From an uncultured Bacteroidales bacterium (lineage in GTDB: Bacteria; Bacteroidota; Bacteroidia; Bacteroidales; FEN-979): a stretch of DNA of 64,000 nt. The translations under genes and the position numbers were made by a program. The stretch is taken from NCBI GenBank assembly GCA_903887775.1, contig CAISRB010000028.1, positions 96,309 to 160,308 of the forward strand. Direction: 5' to 3'. Positions 51,690 through 62,241 of the stretch are shown here, piece by piece. The notes below the pieces were generated by a model. It worked only from the letters and a program-made list of their open reading frames with translations, was not told the origin of the DNA and searched no databases. How positions within the stretch are numbered: position 1 is the first letter of the stretch; the number at the start of each line of letters is the position of its first letter.

Positions 51690-52772
51690 CTATTCACCCT
51701 TAATCCTGAGCAGAAGAATATTTTTCCCGTCTTCATAGACATGGTCAACGCTTTTGCACCGGCCTTTGATAAGTTTTAACCCTATATCATCTTCCAGGGT
51801 TTCATCTTTGAGCGGGTTAAAAAGTGGGCCGGCGCTTTCGCATCGTAATTCCACATCCCCTTCTTTTTCCGAATAGGAGAGGTTCAGGTTGATATCCGAA
51901 AAGTCCTTCTGAAGGACCAGCACTTCTTCAGCAATATGCAAAACGTATCCTGTGACCCTTTTGCTTAGCATATGTTTCTCACAAAATGTTTCCATTTCGC
52001 CCTGCATGGCATACAGGTCATAATCATTGCTTGATATATGGCAGTTCAGGCTGCGGATCCTGTTGATGAAGGCTTTTGTTTTTTCTTTCCTGGGATTGTC
52101 AAATATCTGTTGAGGGGTTCCTTCCTCGTATATCAGGCCTTCATCCATATAAAACACTCTGCTTGATGTATTCCTCGCAAATTCCATTTCATGGGTCACG
52201 ATGACCATCGTCATGCCTTCCCTTGAAAGTCGCCTTATCACAGCCAGCACCTCGCTGACCATAGTCGGATCTAGGGCCGAAGTAGGCTCATCAAAAAGCA
52301 GGATCTCGGGTTCCATAGCCATACAACGGGCTATGGCCACCCTCTGTTTCTGTCCGCCCGAGAGTTCGTCGGGGAAGCTGTATGCTTTTTCGGCCAGGCC
52401 AACGACCTTGAGAAGTTCGAAAGCTTTTTCATTTGCTTCAGCCTTTTTCTTTCCGAGCAACTTGACCGGGCCTATTGTCAGGTTCTCCAGAACCGGCAGA
52501 TGTGCATACAAATTAAAGGACTGAAAAACCATTCCCATCTTCTGCCTGAGTTTAGGAACGTTCGTGTTTTTATCAAGCAGCGGGACATCATCAATAAAAA
52601 TGTTACCGCCGGTAGGGACCTCAAGCAGGTTAAGGCAGCGAAGCAGGGTGCTTTTTCCCGTTCCTGAAGGGCCGATCACCGAGATGACCTCTCCTTTACT
52701 GATATCTATACTGATGTCTTTCAGAACTACCAGTTCTCCGAAATGTTTTGAAAGGTTCCGTACTTTGATCAT
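51690..52772 (-). CDS. Amino-acid ABC ATPase with degenerate HATPase-like tail
   Basis: This 360-residue protein starts as a GlnQ/HisP-type ATPase (about 1-240): Walker [11 protein letters not shown]-loop [11 protein letters not shown], signature [16 protein letters not shown], Walker [15 protein letters not shown] and switch His in IVTHEM. The last 115 residues are unlike ordinary ATPase tails: [36 protein letters not shown] and NILLLRIKG follow the HATPase_c_2 (RsbW-like) pattern, but the N-box Asn and the DxGxG motif are lost. So it probably no longer hydrolyses ATP there and may sense or bind something. It overlaps the permease gene by 4 bp. Confidence 0.85.
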   Translation of the reverse strand: MIKVRNLSKHFGELVVLKDISIDISKGEVISVIGPSGTGKSTLLRCLNLLEVPTGGNIFIDDVPLLDKNTNVPKLRQKMGMVFQSFNLYAHLPVLENLTIGPVKLLGKKKAEANEKAFELLKVVGLAEKAYSFPDELSGGQKQRVAIARCMAMEPEILLFDEPTSALDPTMVSEVLAVIRRLSREGMTMVIVTHEMEFARNTSSRVFYMDEGLIYEEGTPQQIFDNPRKEKTKAFINRIRSLNCHISSNDYDLYAMQGEMETFCEKHMLSKRVTGYVLHIAEEVLVLQKDFSDINLNLSYSEKEGDVELRCESAGPLFNPLKDETLEDDIGLKLIKGRCKSVDHVYEDGKNILLLRIKGE

Positions 52773-55759
52773 CGCTTTGCCTCCTCTGTTTTCCTGATAC
52801 GTTTTCTTTTAGGATCTACTGAAATCTCGATCAACCCCAGGGCCCAGGTCAGTAGCCAGGCTACGCATAAATACAATACGGCTACCATGATCAGCGGAAA
52901 AAACGCATCGAAGGTCCGGCTTCGGATAATATCACTAGCCTTCGTAAGATCCTGAACAGCGATGTACCCGACAATGGAAGTCATCTTGATCAGGGAAATG
53001 AATTCTCCCTTATATACGGGAAGGATATGGCGCAAAGCCTGAGGCAGAATGATGTAAGAAAACGTCTGGATTTTCGAAAAACCTCCTGCAATGGCGGCCT
53101 CCTTCTGCCCCCTATCGATGCTTTCGATCGAAGTCCTGAACATCTCCGACACATAAGCGCCGAAATTCAGGCCAAACGCTATCACTGCAACAATAACAGG
53201 ATTAATGTTTACCGATGCGAATACAACATAATAAATGATCATCAGCAGCACAAGGACCGGGGTGCCGCGCAAAAGCGAAATATACACCTTCGCTGATTGC
53301 GAAAACAGCTTTCTTTTTGACATCCTCAGATAGCAAACCAGCCCACCGATAAATGTTCCGAAAATTGCTGCCAGTATGGAAATCAGCATTGTAACCTTTA
53401 ATCCGTCAATAATGCCCAAATACCTTTTTTCGAGGATAATATTGTTGTAGAAACTGTTTGAGATGGTTTTAAAAAAAGAAATTTCACCGCTGCCTGTTTC
53501 AAGGCTATCAACGGAACCAAGATTCTTTTTGTTTGTAATGATGGCCGCACTCATATCTCCATACGGATCAGAGAAATCTATTTGTTTTTTCCGTTCTTCG
53601 CTGATGGAAATCCCGTCGGTGACCATTTCAACCTTTCCCGCAGCCAGGGCGGCCACCAATGCAGGAAATTCCAAGCTTACAATCTGAAGCCGGTAATTGC
53701 AGCGTTCTGCAAATTTCTGTATCATCTCAATATCAAATCCTACGTACTTGCCGTTCATCATAGCTACATAAGGCAGGTCGTCGACAGATATACCCACTAT
53801 CAGTTTTTTTCCGTTATCGGGATTTTTACAAGGAGGCATGACAGCTGTTTCAGGATCACCCGAGAACCAACGTTTATAAATGGTATCGTACGTACCATCT
53901 TTTCTTGCAGCTTTCAGAAAGTCGTTAAACTGGTTCCGAAGTGCATCATTATCTTTATGAAACCCCACCCCCAGAGGCGTGCTGAATATTTCACCGGACA
54001 GTATGCCCAGTTCAGGGTTATGTTTCAGGATCATTTTTGCTGTTGTTGCATCAATCATCGCGCCATCCACTTTCCCGCTCTTAACTGAGTTGATAAGATC
54101 AGCCGTGGATTCGTACCTCTGGATTTCGGCTTTCGGATATTTTTTTGAGATAAAGCCATCCATAACCGTGCCAATGAAGATCCCTATTTTTTTATCGGCC
54201 AGGTCATCCGGACCACTAAACCTGGGAGTAATTTTATTTTCAATATTTTTTTTCTTTGCAATGATGCTTACCCCCGATTCATAATAAGGATCAGAAAAAT
54301 CAATCTGTTTTTTCCGTTCATCGGTGATCATCAAAGAACTCGTGATGATATCTATCTTTTTGGTCGAGACCGAGGCAAGCAGGCTTCCGAACGGAAGGTC
54401 AACCGGGATGAATTCCATACCTCCGTATGCTGCAAATCGCTGGGCCAGTTCAATGTCAAAACCAATCAGACGGCCATCTTTGATTACGGTTGATGGCATT
54501 CCCAGATCGCTTACGACACCTACTTTGAGCGGGCCATTAATGTTCGTGCTTTTAATCTCAGGCATTTCTTCCAGGCCATTATCCATCCAGCGTACGACCA
54601 TATCCTTATACGTACCGTCCGATCTGATCTTCTTGAGGAAAGCGTTGAACTGTTTGCGCAATGCATCGTTATCTTTGTTAAAACCGGCAGCGATGTTAAC
54701 CGTAAAAACGTTTTTGGCAAGTATTCCAAGGCCGGGGTTTTTACTGAAAATATCTTTAACCGAGGTCTGGTCAAAAAACGCCACATCCACTTTATCAGAA
54801 TTCAAACCAAACAGCAAATCGGAGAGATTGGGATACTGGAAGATCGTTGCATTGGGAAACTCTTTCGTAGCATAGGCATCGTGAACACTTCCAAGCAAAA
54901 CACCGATACGCCTGTTTTTAAGATCCCTGATGGATTTTAATCTGGACCCGGTCGTGGCAGGAACCTTGCTCCTGTTATCCTTTACTGCAGCGGCAAGACC
55001 GCTTGGATAGTAGCTTTGAGAGAAGAGGACTTTCTTTGCCCTTTCCTCCGTGATGGACAGGCCGGCGCCTATCATGTCGACCTTGCCTGATATCAGGGCC
55101 GGCAACATAGCGCCAAATTCCATGTTGATAATTTCAAGCTGTTTCCCTAATTTTTGTGCGATGTAAGATGCATATTCAATATCAAATCCTATAATGTTTT
55201 TATTGCTGTCGATAAATGTCATGGGTTCAGAAATGGCTGCAGTACCGAATCTCAGCACCCCATTCTTATTGCTGAATTTAATTTCAGGCATAGTGCCCGG
55301 GTTTCCTTTTTCGGGGAACCAGCGTTTCTGCATTTTTTCATAAGTTCCGTCTGCTTTGATGCTGGTGAGGACTTCATCCATTGCTGATTTAAGTTCAGTG
55401 TCCTGCAGCCTCACTGCAAATCCGTATTTATCATCAAACAGTAATTCATCAAGCACGACAAGGCCTTCATTTTTTGCGGTAATGTTTTTCAGTACCGGAA
55501 GATCATACACTACCGCATCGGCCTTCCCGTCCTTCACTGCGAGGGCACAGTCCAGGACGCTGTTATAATATTCGATTTTTGCATCCGGAAATTTTTTAAG
55601 CACAAACTGGTCGGCCGCGGTTCCTGTCGGAACTGCAAAAGTCTTCCCTCCTTTCAGCATTCCGAGGCTGGTGATCTGTGATTCTTTATGGCCGCATCCG
55701 GCTATTGAAAGAATTACAAAAAACATCAGTAATTTTGAATAGTTGCTCATGAAGTTCAC
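52769..55759 (-). CDS. ABC permease fused to three substrate-binding-domain equivalents
   Basis: This 996-residue lipoprotein (lipobox SIAGC, Cys22) is a fusion. Residues about 33-149 are the second lobe and return strand of a family 3 solute-binding protein. Residues 166-393 and 408-633 are two complete binding domains, with [17 protein letters not shown] and [17 protein letters not shown] starts and the motif [10 protein letters not shown] near each end. Residues 652-745 are the first lobe only. Residues 780-980 are a HisM/GlnP-type permease with the EAA loop ([24 protein letters not shown]). The split halves at the two ends may form a third binding domain together. It should import polar amino acids. 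It overlaps both neighbours by 4 bp. Confidence 0.85.
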   Translation of the reverse strand: MNFMSNYSKLLMFFVILSIAGCGHKESQITSLGMLKGGKTFAVPTGTAADQFVLKKFPDAKIEYYNSVLDCALAVKDGKADAVVYDLPVLKNITAKNEGLVVLDELLFDDKYGFAVRLQDTELKSAMDEVLTSIKADGTYEKMQKRWFPEKGNPGTMPEIKFSNKNGVLRFGTAAISEPMTFIDSNKNIIGFDIEYASYIAQKLGKQLEIINMEFGAMLPALISGKVDMIGAGLSITEERAKKVLFSQSYYPSGLAAAVKDNRSKVPATTGSRLKSIRDLKNRRIGVLLGSVHDAYATKEFPNATIFQYPNLSDLLFGLNSDKVDVAFFDQTSVKDIFSKNPGLGILAKNVFTVNIAAGFNKDNDALRKQFNAFLKKIRSDGTYKDMVVRWMDNGLEEMPEIKSTNINGPLKVGVVSDLGMPSTVIKDGRLIGFDIELAQRFAAYGGMEFIPVDLPFGSLLASVSTKKIDIITSSLMITDERKKQIDFSDPYYESGVSIIAKKKNIENKITPRFSGPDDLADKKIGIFIGTVMDGFISKKYPKAEIQRYESTADLINSVKSGKVDGAMIDATTAKMILKHNPELGILSGEIFSTPLGVGFHKDNDALRNQFNDFLKAARKDGTYDTIYKRWFSGDPETAVMPPCKNPDNGKKLIVGISVDDLPYVAMMNGKYVGFDIEMIQKFAERCNYRLQIVSLEFPALVAALAAGKVEMVTDGISISEERKKQIDFSDPYGDMSAAIITNKKNLGSVDSLETGSGEISFFKTISNSFYNNIILEKRYLGIIDGLKVTMLISILAAIFGTFIGGLVCYLRMSKRKLFSQSAKVYISLLRGTPVLVLLMIIYYVVFASVNINPVIVAVIAFGLNFGAYVSEMFRTSIESIDRGQKEAAIAGGFSKIQTFSYIILPQALRHILPVYKGEFISLIKMTSIVGYIAVQDLTKASDIIRSRTFDAFFPLIMVAVLYLCVAWLLTWALGLIEISVDPKRKRIRKTEEAKR

Positions 55760-56187
55760 TTTTTATCCAGGGTGCATTTTATGCCAAGTTTCTGGCAGAC
55801 AGCGAGAATGACGTCCACAGCCATATCGGTGGTTTGTTTTGTTGCATCGTCGGCATGAGCTGAGGAAACTGTGATCTGCGAAAGATCGTTTGCAAGTGAA
55901 TCAACCTGCATAGAAACTTTGTAAGGTCCGTTCATGAATTCCACAAAACGTTTAGTATTATCCCTCTGGCTTATCTTAAATTTAGGATTGGTTGTAAGTG
56001 TGTCTGTGACAGCCTTGTAGACCTTGAAGGTTTTTGCATCAACAATCACGGTTGCAACATCCGTAGGACCGGCATGCATCGATTTTATTTTCCGGGCGAT
56101 CGTAATAAACTGTGCAGATACAGTAGCTGAAAAAAGAAAAGAACACAAGATGATCAACAACAGGGAATTAAGTTTAAGCGTTTTCAT
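55756..56187 (-). CDS. Small exported protein, first gene of the ABC operon
   Basis: This 143-residue protein has a signal peptide (about 1-26, core LLLIILCSFLFSATVSAQ). The mature part has a beta-rich stretch (TDVATVIVDAKTFKVYKAVTDTLTTNPKFKISQRD) and a C-terminal helix with Cys residues ([18 protein letters not shown]). I do not recognise a family. It overlaps the permease fusion gene by 4 bp, so it is made in step with the importer and may be a periplasmic accessory protein. A TAAGTTTG -7 element lies 100 bp upstream. Confidence 0.55.
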   Translation of the reverse strand: MKTLKLNSLLLIILCSFLFSATVSAQFITIARKIKSMHAGPTDVATVIVDAKTFKVYKAVTDTLTTNPKFKISQRDNTKRFVEFMNGPYKVSMQVDSLANDLSQITVSSAHADDATKQTTDMAVDVILAVCQKLGIKCTLDKK

Positions 56188-56286
56188 ATATCAATAATTT
56201 GTTTTTAATTGTCAGCCGGGGTACACATATCGTCTATTCGGTTTAGGTTTACATTAAACGTTTAGTGTTGATGTCCCTTATTCAAA

Positions 56287-56294
56287 CAAACTTA
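56287..56294 (-). promoter_or_regulatory. -7 promoter element for the ABC importer operon
   Basis: The plus strand CAAACTTA is TAAGTTTG on the minus strand, a TAnnTTTG match. The leader to the start at 56187 would be about 90 bases. A similar CAAACTTACATA sequence lies at 49481. Confidence 0.4.
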
Positions 56295-56351
56295 CATAAT
56301 TATTTCTTTGCCCGATTGCCAAAAGGTATCAAAGTTATCACAGATCAACCA

Positions 56352-56359
56352 TATATTTG
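56352..56359 (+). promoter_or_regulatory. -7 promoter element for the MscS gene
   Basis: TATATTTG matches TAnnTTTG and lies 22 bp upstream of ATG 56381, so the TTG at 56357 inside this motif is not the start. Confidence 0.4.
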
Positions 56360-56380
56360 TACCAGAATAAATTGCAATTC

Positions 56381-58798
56381 ATGAAAAACATCCGCCTCCT
56401 ATTAATTATTTGTCTTTGTGGGCTGGCCATGCAGTTTTCATCACATGGCCAATCGGTCCCAATAAAGCAATCCGAACAGAAGAAACAACTGCCTGAAACT
56501 ATTAAAGTAAGTGATATCCCTTTAAAATCCATTGAGCTGATGAACAAAACCAGGCATGCATTTCAGACCCTGCCCCCTCCTGGTACAATCAGGATGCTCA
56601 GGGCAAGAAATGAAATTATCAGCGCAAGGATAGATACCAACATTTTAAAACCGCTCGACCAGAATGACCCTGAAGTCAAAATCATGTCAATTGAAAACAG
56701 GAAAGTTTTGCTTGAGCAGGAGCATACGCAGAATGCAGAAGAGGAGAAACAGCTGAGCCAGATCATCAGGACCCTTGATGAAATCACCACCTGGCTTAAC
56801 AAGGAAGCGGTTACCTGGAAAAATACCAGGGACCAGCTGCTTAAGGATTCGCCCGCCAGGCCTGTTCCTGCAAACCTGACATCTACGATCGTTTTCATTG
56901 ATTCCTCCCTGAACTTTCTTCTCAGGAAGACCAATACCATTATAGGTATTATGGAAAAGAATATTTTACTGGGAATCAAGATCGACTTTGCTCTTCAAAG
57001 AACCATATCCCTGATCAACCGTAAAGAATTGAATTCATTAAAAGTTGACCATCCTCCCTTTTTCAGCCTTGATTTCAGGCGGAGTTACATTTCGGCTTTC
57101 GCGAATTCCCTTAAAACCTTCAAAGAACTGAGAATAAAGGAACTGGTTATTTACACAGGAACTCACAAGGGATCAGTCATTATTGTTTTCCTGCTTTTTT
57201 CAGTCCTGTTATGGTTTTTTTACCTGCTTAAAAAAAGGACGCATATAAATCTCGATGGCTACGGAAGGTTTTATAAAGAGAAGTTGATGATCCTTCTTTC
57301 ACAACCCCTGATGGCAGCTTTGATACTGAGCCTTATTTCGGTTGAATTCATATTTCCGGCCCGCCCCGGGATTTTCCGTGAGCTTGTAGCCTATCTTTTT
57401 GCTTATCCTGCAATCAGCCTGCTTAAGCGGATTCTGAAGCGTAAACATCATATTTACCTGTATTCCTTCATTATCATCCTTGTTCTTTACTTATTTCTTA
57501 TCCTGGCCTCTTCCGACGCATTCCTGTCACGTTTGATGTATTTATTAATCTCAGTTGCTGAAATCGCCCTCCTGTTCATGTTATTGATAAATTTCAGGAA
57601 AATCACAATCAAAACTTACGTAAAATACCTGGTCTATATCTTTGTTGTTTTTCATCTTGCGCTGGCATTAACAGGGCTTATCGCCAACCTGACCGGCAGG
57701 CTGATCCTGACTTCAATAACTATCAATGCCGTGTTCATCAATATTATCAGCGTCGTGATCCTCATTGTTGCGGCAATTATGGCAAACGGCCTTGTTGCAT
57801 CGGTAATTGATTCACGCAGGGGCCGCAAAGTTAATTCCATCAGGCTTTATGGTGAGATGTTAAAGCAAAGGTTGATCCTGATCCTGAACACCCTGGCAAT
57901 TTTTTATTGGTTAGCAATTTTTCTCAATGCATTTCATTTAAGGGCCATTGTTTATGACCTCATCGTTTCAGTCATCACATATAAATTCACGGTTGGGGAT
58001 GCCAGTTTTTCCCTTGACGGTGTTTTGCTCTTTTTTACAGTCATTTTTGTTTCGTTTTTTTTAGCCAGGTTCCTGCAGGTGCTCCTCGAAAAGGATGTGC
58101 TCAACCGCTTATCCTTATCAAAGGGCATGCCCCACACGATATCGATGGGGTTGAAATATGTCCTGGTCATAACCGGTTTTTTCCTTGCATTTTATGCAAC
58201 AGGTATCCCGATGGACAAAGTGACCATCATCCTTGGGGCTTTCAGCGTGGGTATAGGATTTGGCCTTCAGACCATTTTCAACAATATAGTCTCCGGACTG
58301 ATCCTTCTTTTTGAGAGGCCTATCCAGCTTGGTGATACAGTGCAGGTTGGCCCGCTCATTGGCAACGTAAAATCAATTGATCTTCGCGCCAGCAACATTC
58401 GCACCTTCGACGGGGCGGAAGTTATTGTTCCCAACGGGCAGCTGATCTCGAAAGAGGTGATCAACTGGACACTTTCAGATAAGACACGCAGGATGGAGGT
58501 ACCCTTAGGCGTAGCTTATGATTCGGATCCGCATTTCGTCCAGGGCCTTGTCATGGAGATACTGCGGAAACATCCAATGATATTGCAGCAACCCGAACCA
58601 GTGGTCTACTTTCTGGGTGTGGGGCAATTTGCTATGGATTTTGAACTGCTTTTCTGGATATCCGACTACAGCCAGGGTCGAAGCATCAAGAGCGAAGTAC
58701 TGTTTGGCGTATTTAAAATCCTGAAAGACAACAATATAAAAATTCCTGTTCCAAGGCGGGATATTACTATTAATCCACCACTAAATAATACTATATGA
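56381..58798 (+). CDS. MscS-family mechanosensitive channel, large form
   Basis: This 805-residue protein has a signal peptide (about 1-24, LLLIICLCGLAMQFSSHG), a roughly 240-residue periplasmic helical domain, then about ten hydrophobic helices and the MscS pore: LGAFSVGIGFGLQTIFNNIVSGLILLFERPIQLGDTVQVG. The C-terminal domain (residues about 670-805) holds ASNIRTFDGAEVIVPNGQLI. The long form resembles MscK/YbdG-like channels. It lets solutes out when the membrane is stretched. The ATG at 56381 is preceded by a -7 promoter element. Its stop overlaps the next start by 4 bp. Confidence 0.88.
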   Translation: MKNIRLLLIICLCGLAMQFSSHGQSVPIKQSEQKKQLPETIKVSDIPLKSIELMNKTRHAFQTLPPPGTIRMLRARNEIISARIDTNILKPLDQNDPEVKIMSIENRKVLLEQEHTQNAEEEKQLSQIIRTLDEITTWLNKEAVTWKNTRDQLLKDSPARPVPANLTSTIVFIDSSLNFLLRKTNTIIGIMEKNILLGIKIDFALQRTISLINRKELNSLKVDHPPFFSLDFRRSYISAFANSLKTFKELRIKELVIYTGTHKGSVIIVFLLFSVLLWFFYLLKKRTHINLDGYGRFYKEKLMILLSQPLMAALILSLISVEFIFPARPGIFRELVAYLFAYPAISLLKRILKRKHHIYLYSFIIILVLYLFLILASSDAFLSRLMYLLISVAEIALLFMLLINFRKITIKTYVKYLVYIFVVFHLALALTGLIANLTGRLILTSITINAVFINIISVVILIVAAIMANGLVASVIDSRRGRKVNSIRLYGEMLKQRLILILNTLAIFYWLAIFLNAFHLRAIVYDLIVSVITYKFTVGDASFSLDGVLLFFTVIFVSFFLARFLQVLLEKDVLNRLSLSKGMPHTISMGLKYVLVITGFFLAFYATGIPMDKVTIILGAFSVGIGFGLQTIFNNIVSGLILLFERPIQLGDTVQVGPLIGNVKSIDLRASNIRTFDGAEVIVPNGQLISKEVINWTLSDKTRRMEVPLGVAYDSDPHFVQGLVMEILRKHPMILQQPEPVVYFLGVGQFAMDFELLFWISDYSQGRSIKSEVLFGVFKILKDNNIKIPVPRRDITINPPLNNTI

Positions 58799-60075
58799 TT
58801 ACAGAAATTATCATCTTGTTTTGCCTCTTCCTGGTTAACGGACTTTTCGTTATGACCGAGATTGCGCTGGTCTCCTCGAGGAGGAGCAAGCTGGAGTTGG
58901 ATGCCAGGGCCGGGCATAAGGGTGCGAAGGCTGCATTGGATCAAATAAGCAAGCCGGCAGGGGTCCTTTCGACCGTCCAGATTGCAGTAACCCTTATTGG
59001 TATCCTCACCGGTGTTTTCAGCGGTGCAAAGATATCGGAAGGAATGGCTGCACTCCTGGCCTCCGCGGGGATGGCAGAATCTACCGCAAGCACCCTTGCA
59101 CTTACCATTGTTGTGATCATTGTGACCCTCGTTGCAATGCTTATCGGTGAGCTTGTCCCTAAACGTATCGGCCTGATGAATCCTGAAAGCGTTTCGAAAG
59201 TGATGGTCCCTCCGGCAGTGGTCCTATCGAAGATCCTCATCCCGATCACCTGGCTGCTGACCAGGCTCAGCGACATGATCCTCAGGGTTTTCAGGATAAA
59301 GCCATCCGCCGAAAATAAAGTTACTGAAGAAGAGATCCGTGCCCTGGTTCTGGAAGCGACCATGGGAGGTGAAGTACAGAAAATGGAGCAGCATATCGTC
59401 GACAGGGTTTTCCATCTCGGGGACCAGAAGATTGCCTCCCTGATGACCCATTATTCAGAAGTGACCTGGCTGGACATCAATGAAAGCAGCGCTGACTTAT
59501 GGAAAAAGATTCAGCCGGGACTACATTCAGTATACCCTGTATGCAGCCATAACCTGAATAATCTGCTTGGGGTTGTCTCTCTCAAGAAACTATTACTTGG
59601 GTTTAATCTCAATGAAACACTGGTGCTTAAGGATTACATTATCCCTGCGCAGTTGATCCTGGAATCTCTTACGACCTATGAAACTCTTGAGTTGTTCAAG
59701 GAGAAGAACGTACACTACGGATTAGTTGTCGATGAATACGGGTCCATTGTGGGCATGGTAGTCCTTAACGACATACTGGAAGCTATTGTGGGGGATATCC
59801 ACAAGGGTGGCTCAGAGAAGCCCCAGATCCACCAGAGGGAGGACGGGAGCTGGCTGGTCGACGGACAGATGCCCTTCACCGAGTTTGCCTATAAATTCGG
59901 CCTTGAAGGCTTCGACAAGAAGGTGAAATTCAACACTGTGGCCGGCCTTGTCACAAACGCGATGAAACACATTCCGGCGCCCGGGGAGAAGTTTGTCTAC
60001 ATGGGGTATGAGATCGAAGTCGTGGACCTTGACGGGAACCGGATCGATAAGCTGATCATAAAAAAAATCAACTGA
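58795..60075 (+). CDS. CNNM/CorC-type transporter with CBS domains
   Basis: This 426-residue protein has an N-terminal four-helix DUF21 (CNNM) membrane domain (about 1-190; LFLVNGLFVMTEIALVSSRRSKLE), then a pair of CBS domains (about 205-330, with DYIIPAQLILESLTTYETLELFKEKNVHYGLVVDEYGSIVGMV). A final CorC_HlyC domain (about 345-425, DGSWLVDGQMPFTEFAYKFG) follows. Family members move Mg2+ or Na+ and sense nucleotides through the CBS pair. It is coupled to the MscS gene by a 4-bp overlap, so both may serve ion and osmotic balance. Confidence 0.85.
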   Translation: MITEIIILFCLFLVNGLFVMTEIALVSSRRSKLELDARAGHKGAKAALDQISKPAGVLSTVQIAVTLIGILTGVFSGAKISEGMAALLASAGMAESTASTLALTIVVIIVTLVAMLIGELVPKRIGLMNPESVSKVMVPPAVVLSKILIPITWLLTRLSDMILRVFRIKPSAENKVTEEEIRALVLEATMGGEVQKMEQHIVDRVFHLGDQKIASLMTHYSEVTWLDINESSADLWKKIQPGLHSVYPVCSHNLNNLLGVVSLKKLLLGFNLNETLVLKDYIIPAQLILESLTTYETLELFKEKNVHYGLVVDEYGSIVGMVVLNDILEAIVGDIHKGGSEKPQIHQREDGSWLVDGQMPFTEFAYKFGLEGFDKKVKFNTVAGLVTNAMKHIPAPGEKFVYMGYEIEVVDLDGNRIDKLIIKKIN

Positions 60076-60147
60076 CTTCTCAGGATGGAGAAAAGTTTAT
60101 GAAATATATTGAAGGAATAAGCAGAAAGACGAATTAGCCCGGCAGCT

Positions 60148-60164
60148 GGCATATTATTAATGCC
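60148..60164. terminator. Weak hairpin between convergent genes
   Basis: GGCAT at 60148-60152 and ATGCC at 60160-60164 pair across a 7-base loop, with extra partial pairing outside. The element lies 72 bp after the CNNM gene and 15 bp before the esterase stop. Support is weak. Confidence 0.25.
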
Positions 60165-60178
60165 CTGCAGGGTTATCT

Positions 60179-62167
60179 TCAAAGGTTGACGGTGTATTTT
60201 TCTTCTTCCGTTATCCCTTTCCAATGGTCCGTCCTGAAGGGACTTGCGGGGTACCCGTCTTTGTTGTACAGATTACCTTCACCTGCGTCGTCGGCCCAGC
60301 CATATCTTACTGCCACAGGCTCATTCACTAAATCACTGAATACAATTACCTCATCTCCTTCAATGAATGCTTTCGCAAAATGGAATATGCTGTCAGCACC
60401 GGCTATCTCAAACCCTTTCAGGTAACCGTATTTGTCTTTTGCCATCAGGCCGCTGCCTGTATTGTAAAAGGATAAGATTATTCTGTTCCATCTCACCTCC
60501 ATCGATTTGTAGAGCGGGCTGCAGCAAATGATATTTTCCCCGTAGACATTCTTTAATGCCGCAGCTGCAAGGCGTTTACCAACATCCTGCTTGTTACGCG
60601 GATGAATATCGGCTGAATCTCCGATATCGGTAGTCACAGCCATACCGGTATTTGGCAGCGATAAGGTCATAAGCTCTGCTTCCCTGAGCTCAGCCCAGGT
60701 ACTTCCTTTTTTGCTGTTGCCATGATTCTCATTAAAGCTTGACAGCTGCACAAAATAAAAAGGAAAATCCCCGTTTGCCCAGTGATCACGCCAGTCTTTT
60801 ATCAACATCGGAAATGCCTTGCGGTATTGAAAGGCCCGCGCAGCATTGGATTCACCCTGGTACCAGATGACTCCCTGCATCGCATAAGGAATGACCGGGT
60901 TTATCATCGCATTGTACAACAAACAAGGAAAATCATTCGGCTCAACACTCTGAATTTTCATTGACATTGAATCCACTTTGAATGACCACTCACCGGCAAG
61001 CGAAATCTGTTTCCGGTTTACGATGATTTTCATGTCGGCAGGATTTCCATAGATCCCGCCACCGCCACCGCCATCTATCGCCCTGATTGCCACTACATTT
61101 TTCCCGCTTTTTAAAACTTTTCCAGGTACCTCGTAGATCCTTTGTTTGTTCCATACAAAAGTAGAGCCGACCAGGACCCCATTAATATAGGTAAAGTCAT
61201 TATCATCGATCATCGCAAGGTGTATTTTAGCAGGTTGACCTTCTTCCTCTCTTCCCAGGGTAAAATCTTTCCGGAACCAGACTGAGCCGTCGAGGTTTTT
61301 CAGCCCTTCTACCTGATTTTCCCACAGGCCCGGCAATTTCATATGTGGCCAGTTGCTGTCATTATAATCTGCGTTCATCCATTGATCAACATCATTTAAG
61401 TTATTGACGCTTCCCTGCAATGATTCGATCTTTTTCGTCAATAGGGATAAATCCTTCTCCGATGCCTTTTTCTTTGCTTCAAGCAATGAACCCTGGTTAA
61501 AGGAAGATATCGCCGCTATGATATCTTTAAAATCGTCGCTGTGTTCCAATGCATTTTTGCTGGTCCAGGTCTCAACCACCGTGCCGCCCCATGTTGCATT
61601 GATGAGTCCGATGGGTATTTTGATTTTATTAAAGATCTCCCTGGCAAAAAAATACCCGACGGCAGTAAAATCACCAACGGTTTCAGGACTGCAAACATCC
61701 CAATGGCCTTCCTTTAACTCATCTTTTGGAAAAGCGCTGATATCTTTGGGAACATTAAAATGCCGGATCTGCGGGTAGTTGGCTCCTGCTATTTCAGTTA
61801 CTGCATCCGTGACAGATTTTACCATGAATTCCATGTTGGATTGCCCGCTGCAGATCCAGACCTCCCCAACCATTACATCACGGAAAGTAAGTATGTTCCC
61901 GGCCCTGATAATTAAGTTAAAGGGACCGCCTTCCTTTTCGGGATCTAAACGCAGTATCCATTTCCCGCTGCTGTCAGCTTTTACTGATTTTGACTGCCGG
62001 TTGAATTCCACAATGACATTTTCGTTGGGATCGGCCCAGCCCCATACAGGAATAGTTTTGTTGCGCTGCAACACCATATGGTCATTAAATATTGCGGACA
62101 CCTTTACGTTTCCAAAGCTGAAAAAGGAAGCAAAAAGGCAGAGTGAAAAAAAAATAATTTTCTTCAT
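60179..62167 (-). CDS. Sialate O-acetylesterase, SGNH type
   Basis: This 662-residue protein has a signal peptide (about 1-20, IIFFSLCLFASFFSFG). The catalytic domain starts with VGEVWICSGQSNMEFMVKSV, where Ser110 is the nucleophile, and a later TDIGDSADIHPRNK holds the catalytic Asp-His pair. A jelly-roll carbohydrate-binding-like insert (WFRKDFTLG, DNDFTYINGVLVGS, VVAIRAIDGGGGGGIYG) lies in the middle. Enzymes of this family remove O-acetyl groups from sialic acids or related sugars, e.g. in mucins or plant glycans. It is exported. No sialidase is nearby. Confidence 0.85.
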   Translation of the reverse strand: MKKIIFFSLCLFASFFSFGNVKVSAIFNDHMVLQRNKTIPVWGWADPNENVIVEFNRQSKSVKADSSGKWILRLDPEKEGGPFNLIIRAGNILTFRDVMVGEVWICSGQSNMEFMVKSVTDAVTEIAGANYPQIRHFNVPKDISAFPKDELKEGHWDVCSPETVGDFTAVGYFFAREIFNKIKIPIGLINATWGGTVVETWTSKNALEHSDDFKDIIAAISSFNQGSLLEAKKKASEKDLSLLTKKIESLQGSVNNLNDVDQWMNADYNDSNWPHMKLPGLWENQVEGLKNLDGSVWFRKDFTLGREEEGQPAKIHLAMIDDNDFTYINGVLVGSTFVWNKQRIYEVPGKVLKSGKNVVAIRAIDGGGGGGIYGNPADMKIIVNRKQISLAGEWSFKVDSMSMKIQSVEPNDFPCLLYNAMINPVIPYAMQGVIWYQGESNAARAFQYRKAFPMLIKDWRDHWANGDFPFYFVQLSSFNENHGNSKKGSTWAELREAELMTLSLPNTGMAVTTDIGDSADIHPRNKQDVGKRLAAAALKNVYGENIICCSPLYKSMEVRWNRIILSFYNTGSGLMAKDKYGYLKGFEIAGADSIFHFAKAFIEGDEVIVFSDLVNEPVAVRYGWADDAGEGNLYNKDGYPASPFRTDHWKGITEEEKYTVNL

Positions 62168-62241
62168 GACATGTTAAAATTTTTTATGATCTTTTTGAAA
62201 CATATGATCCGTTTTGTTAGGGTATCATAAATCCCAACTAC

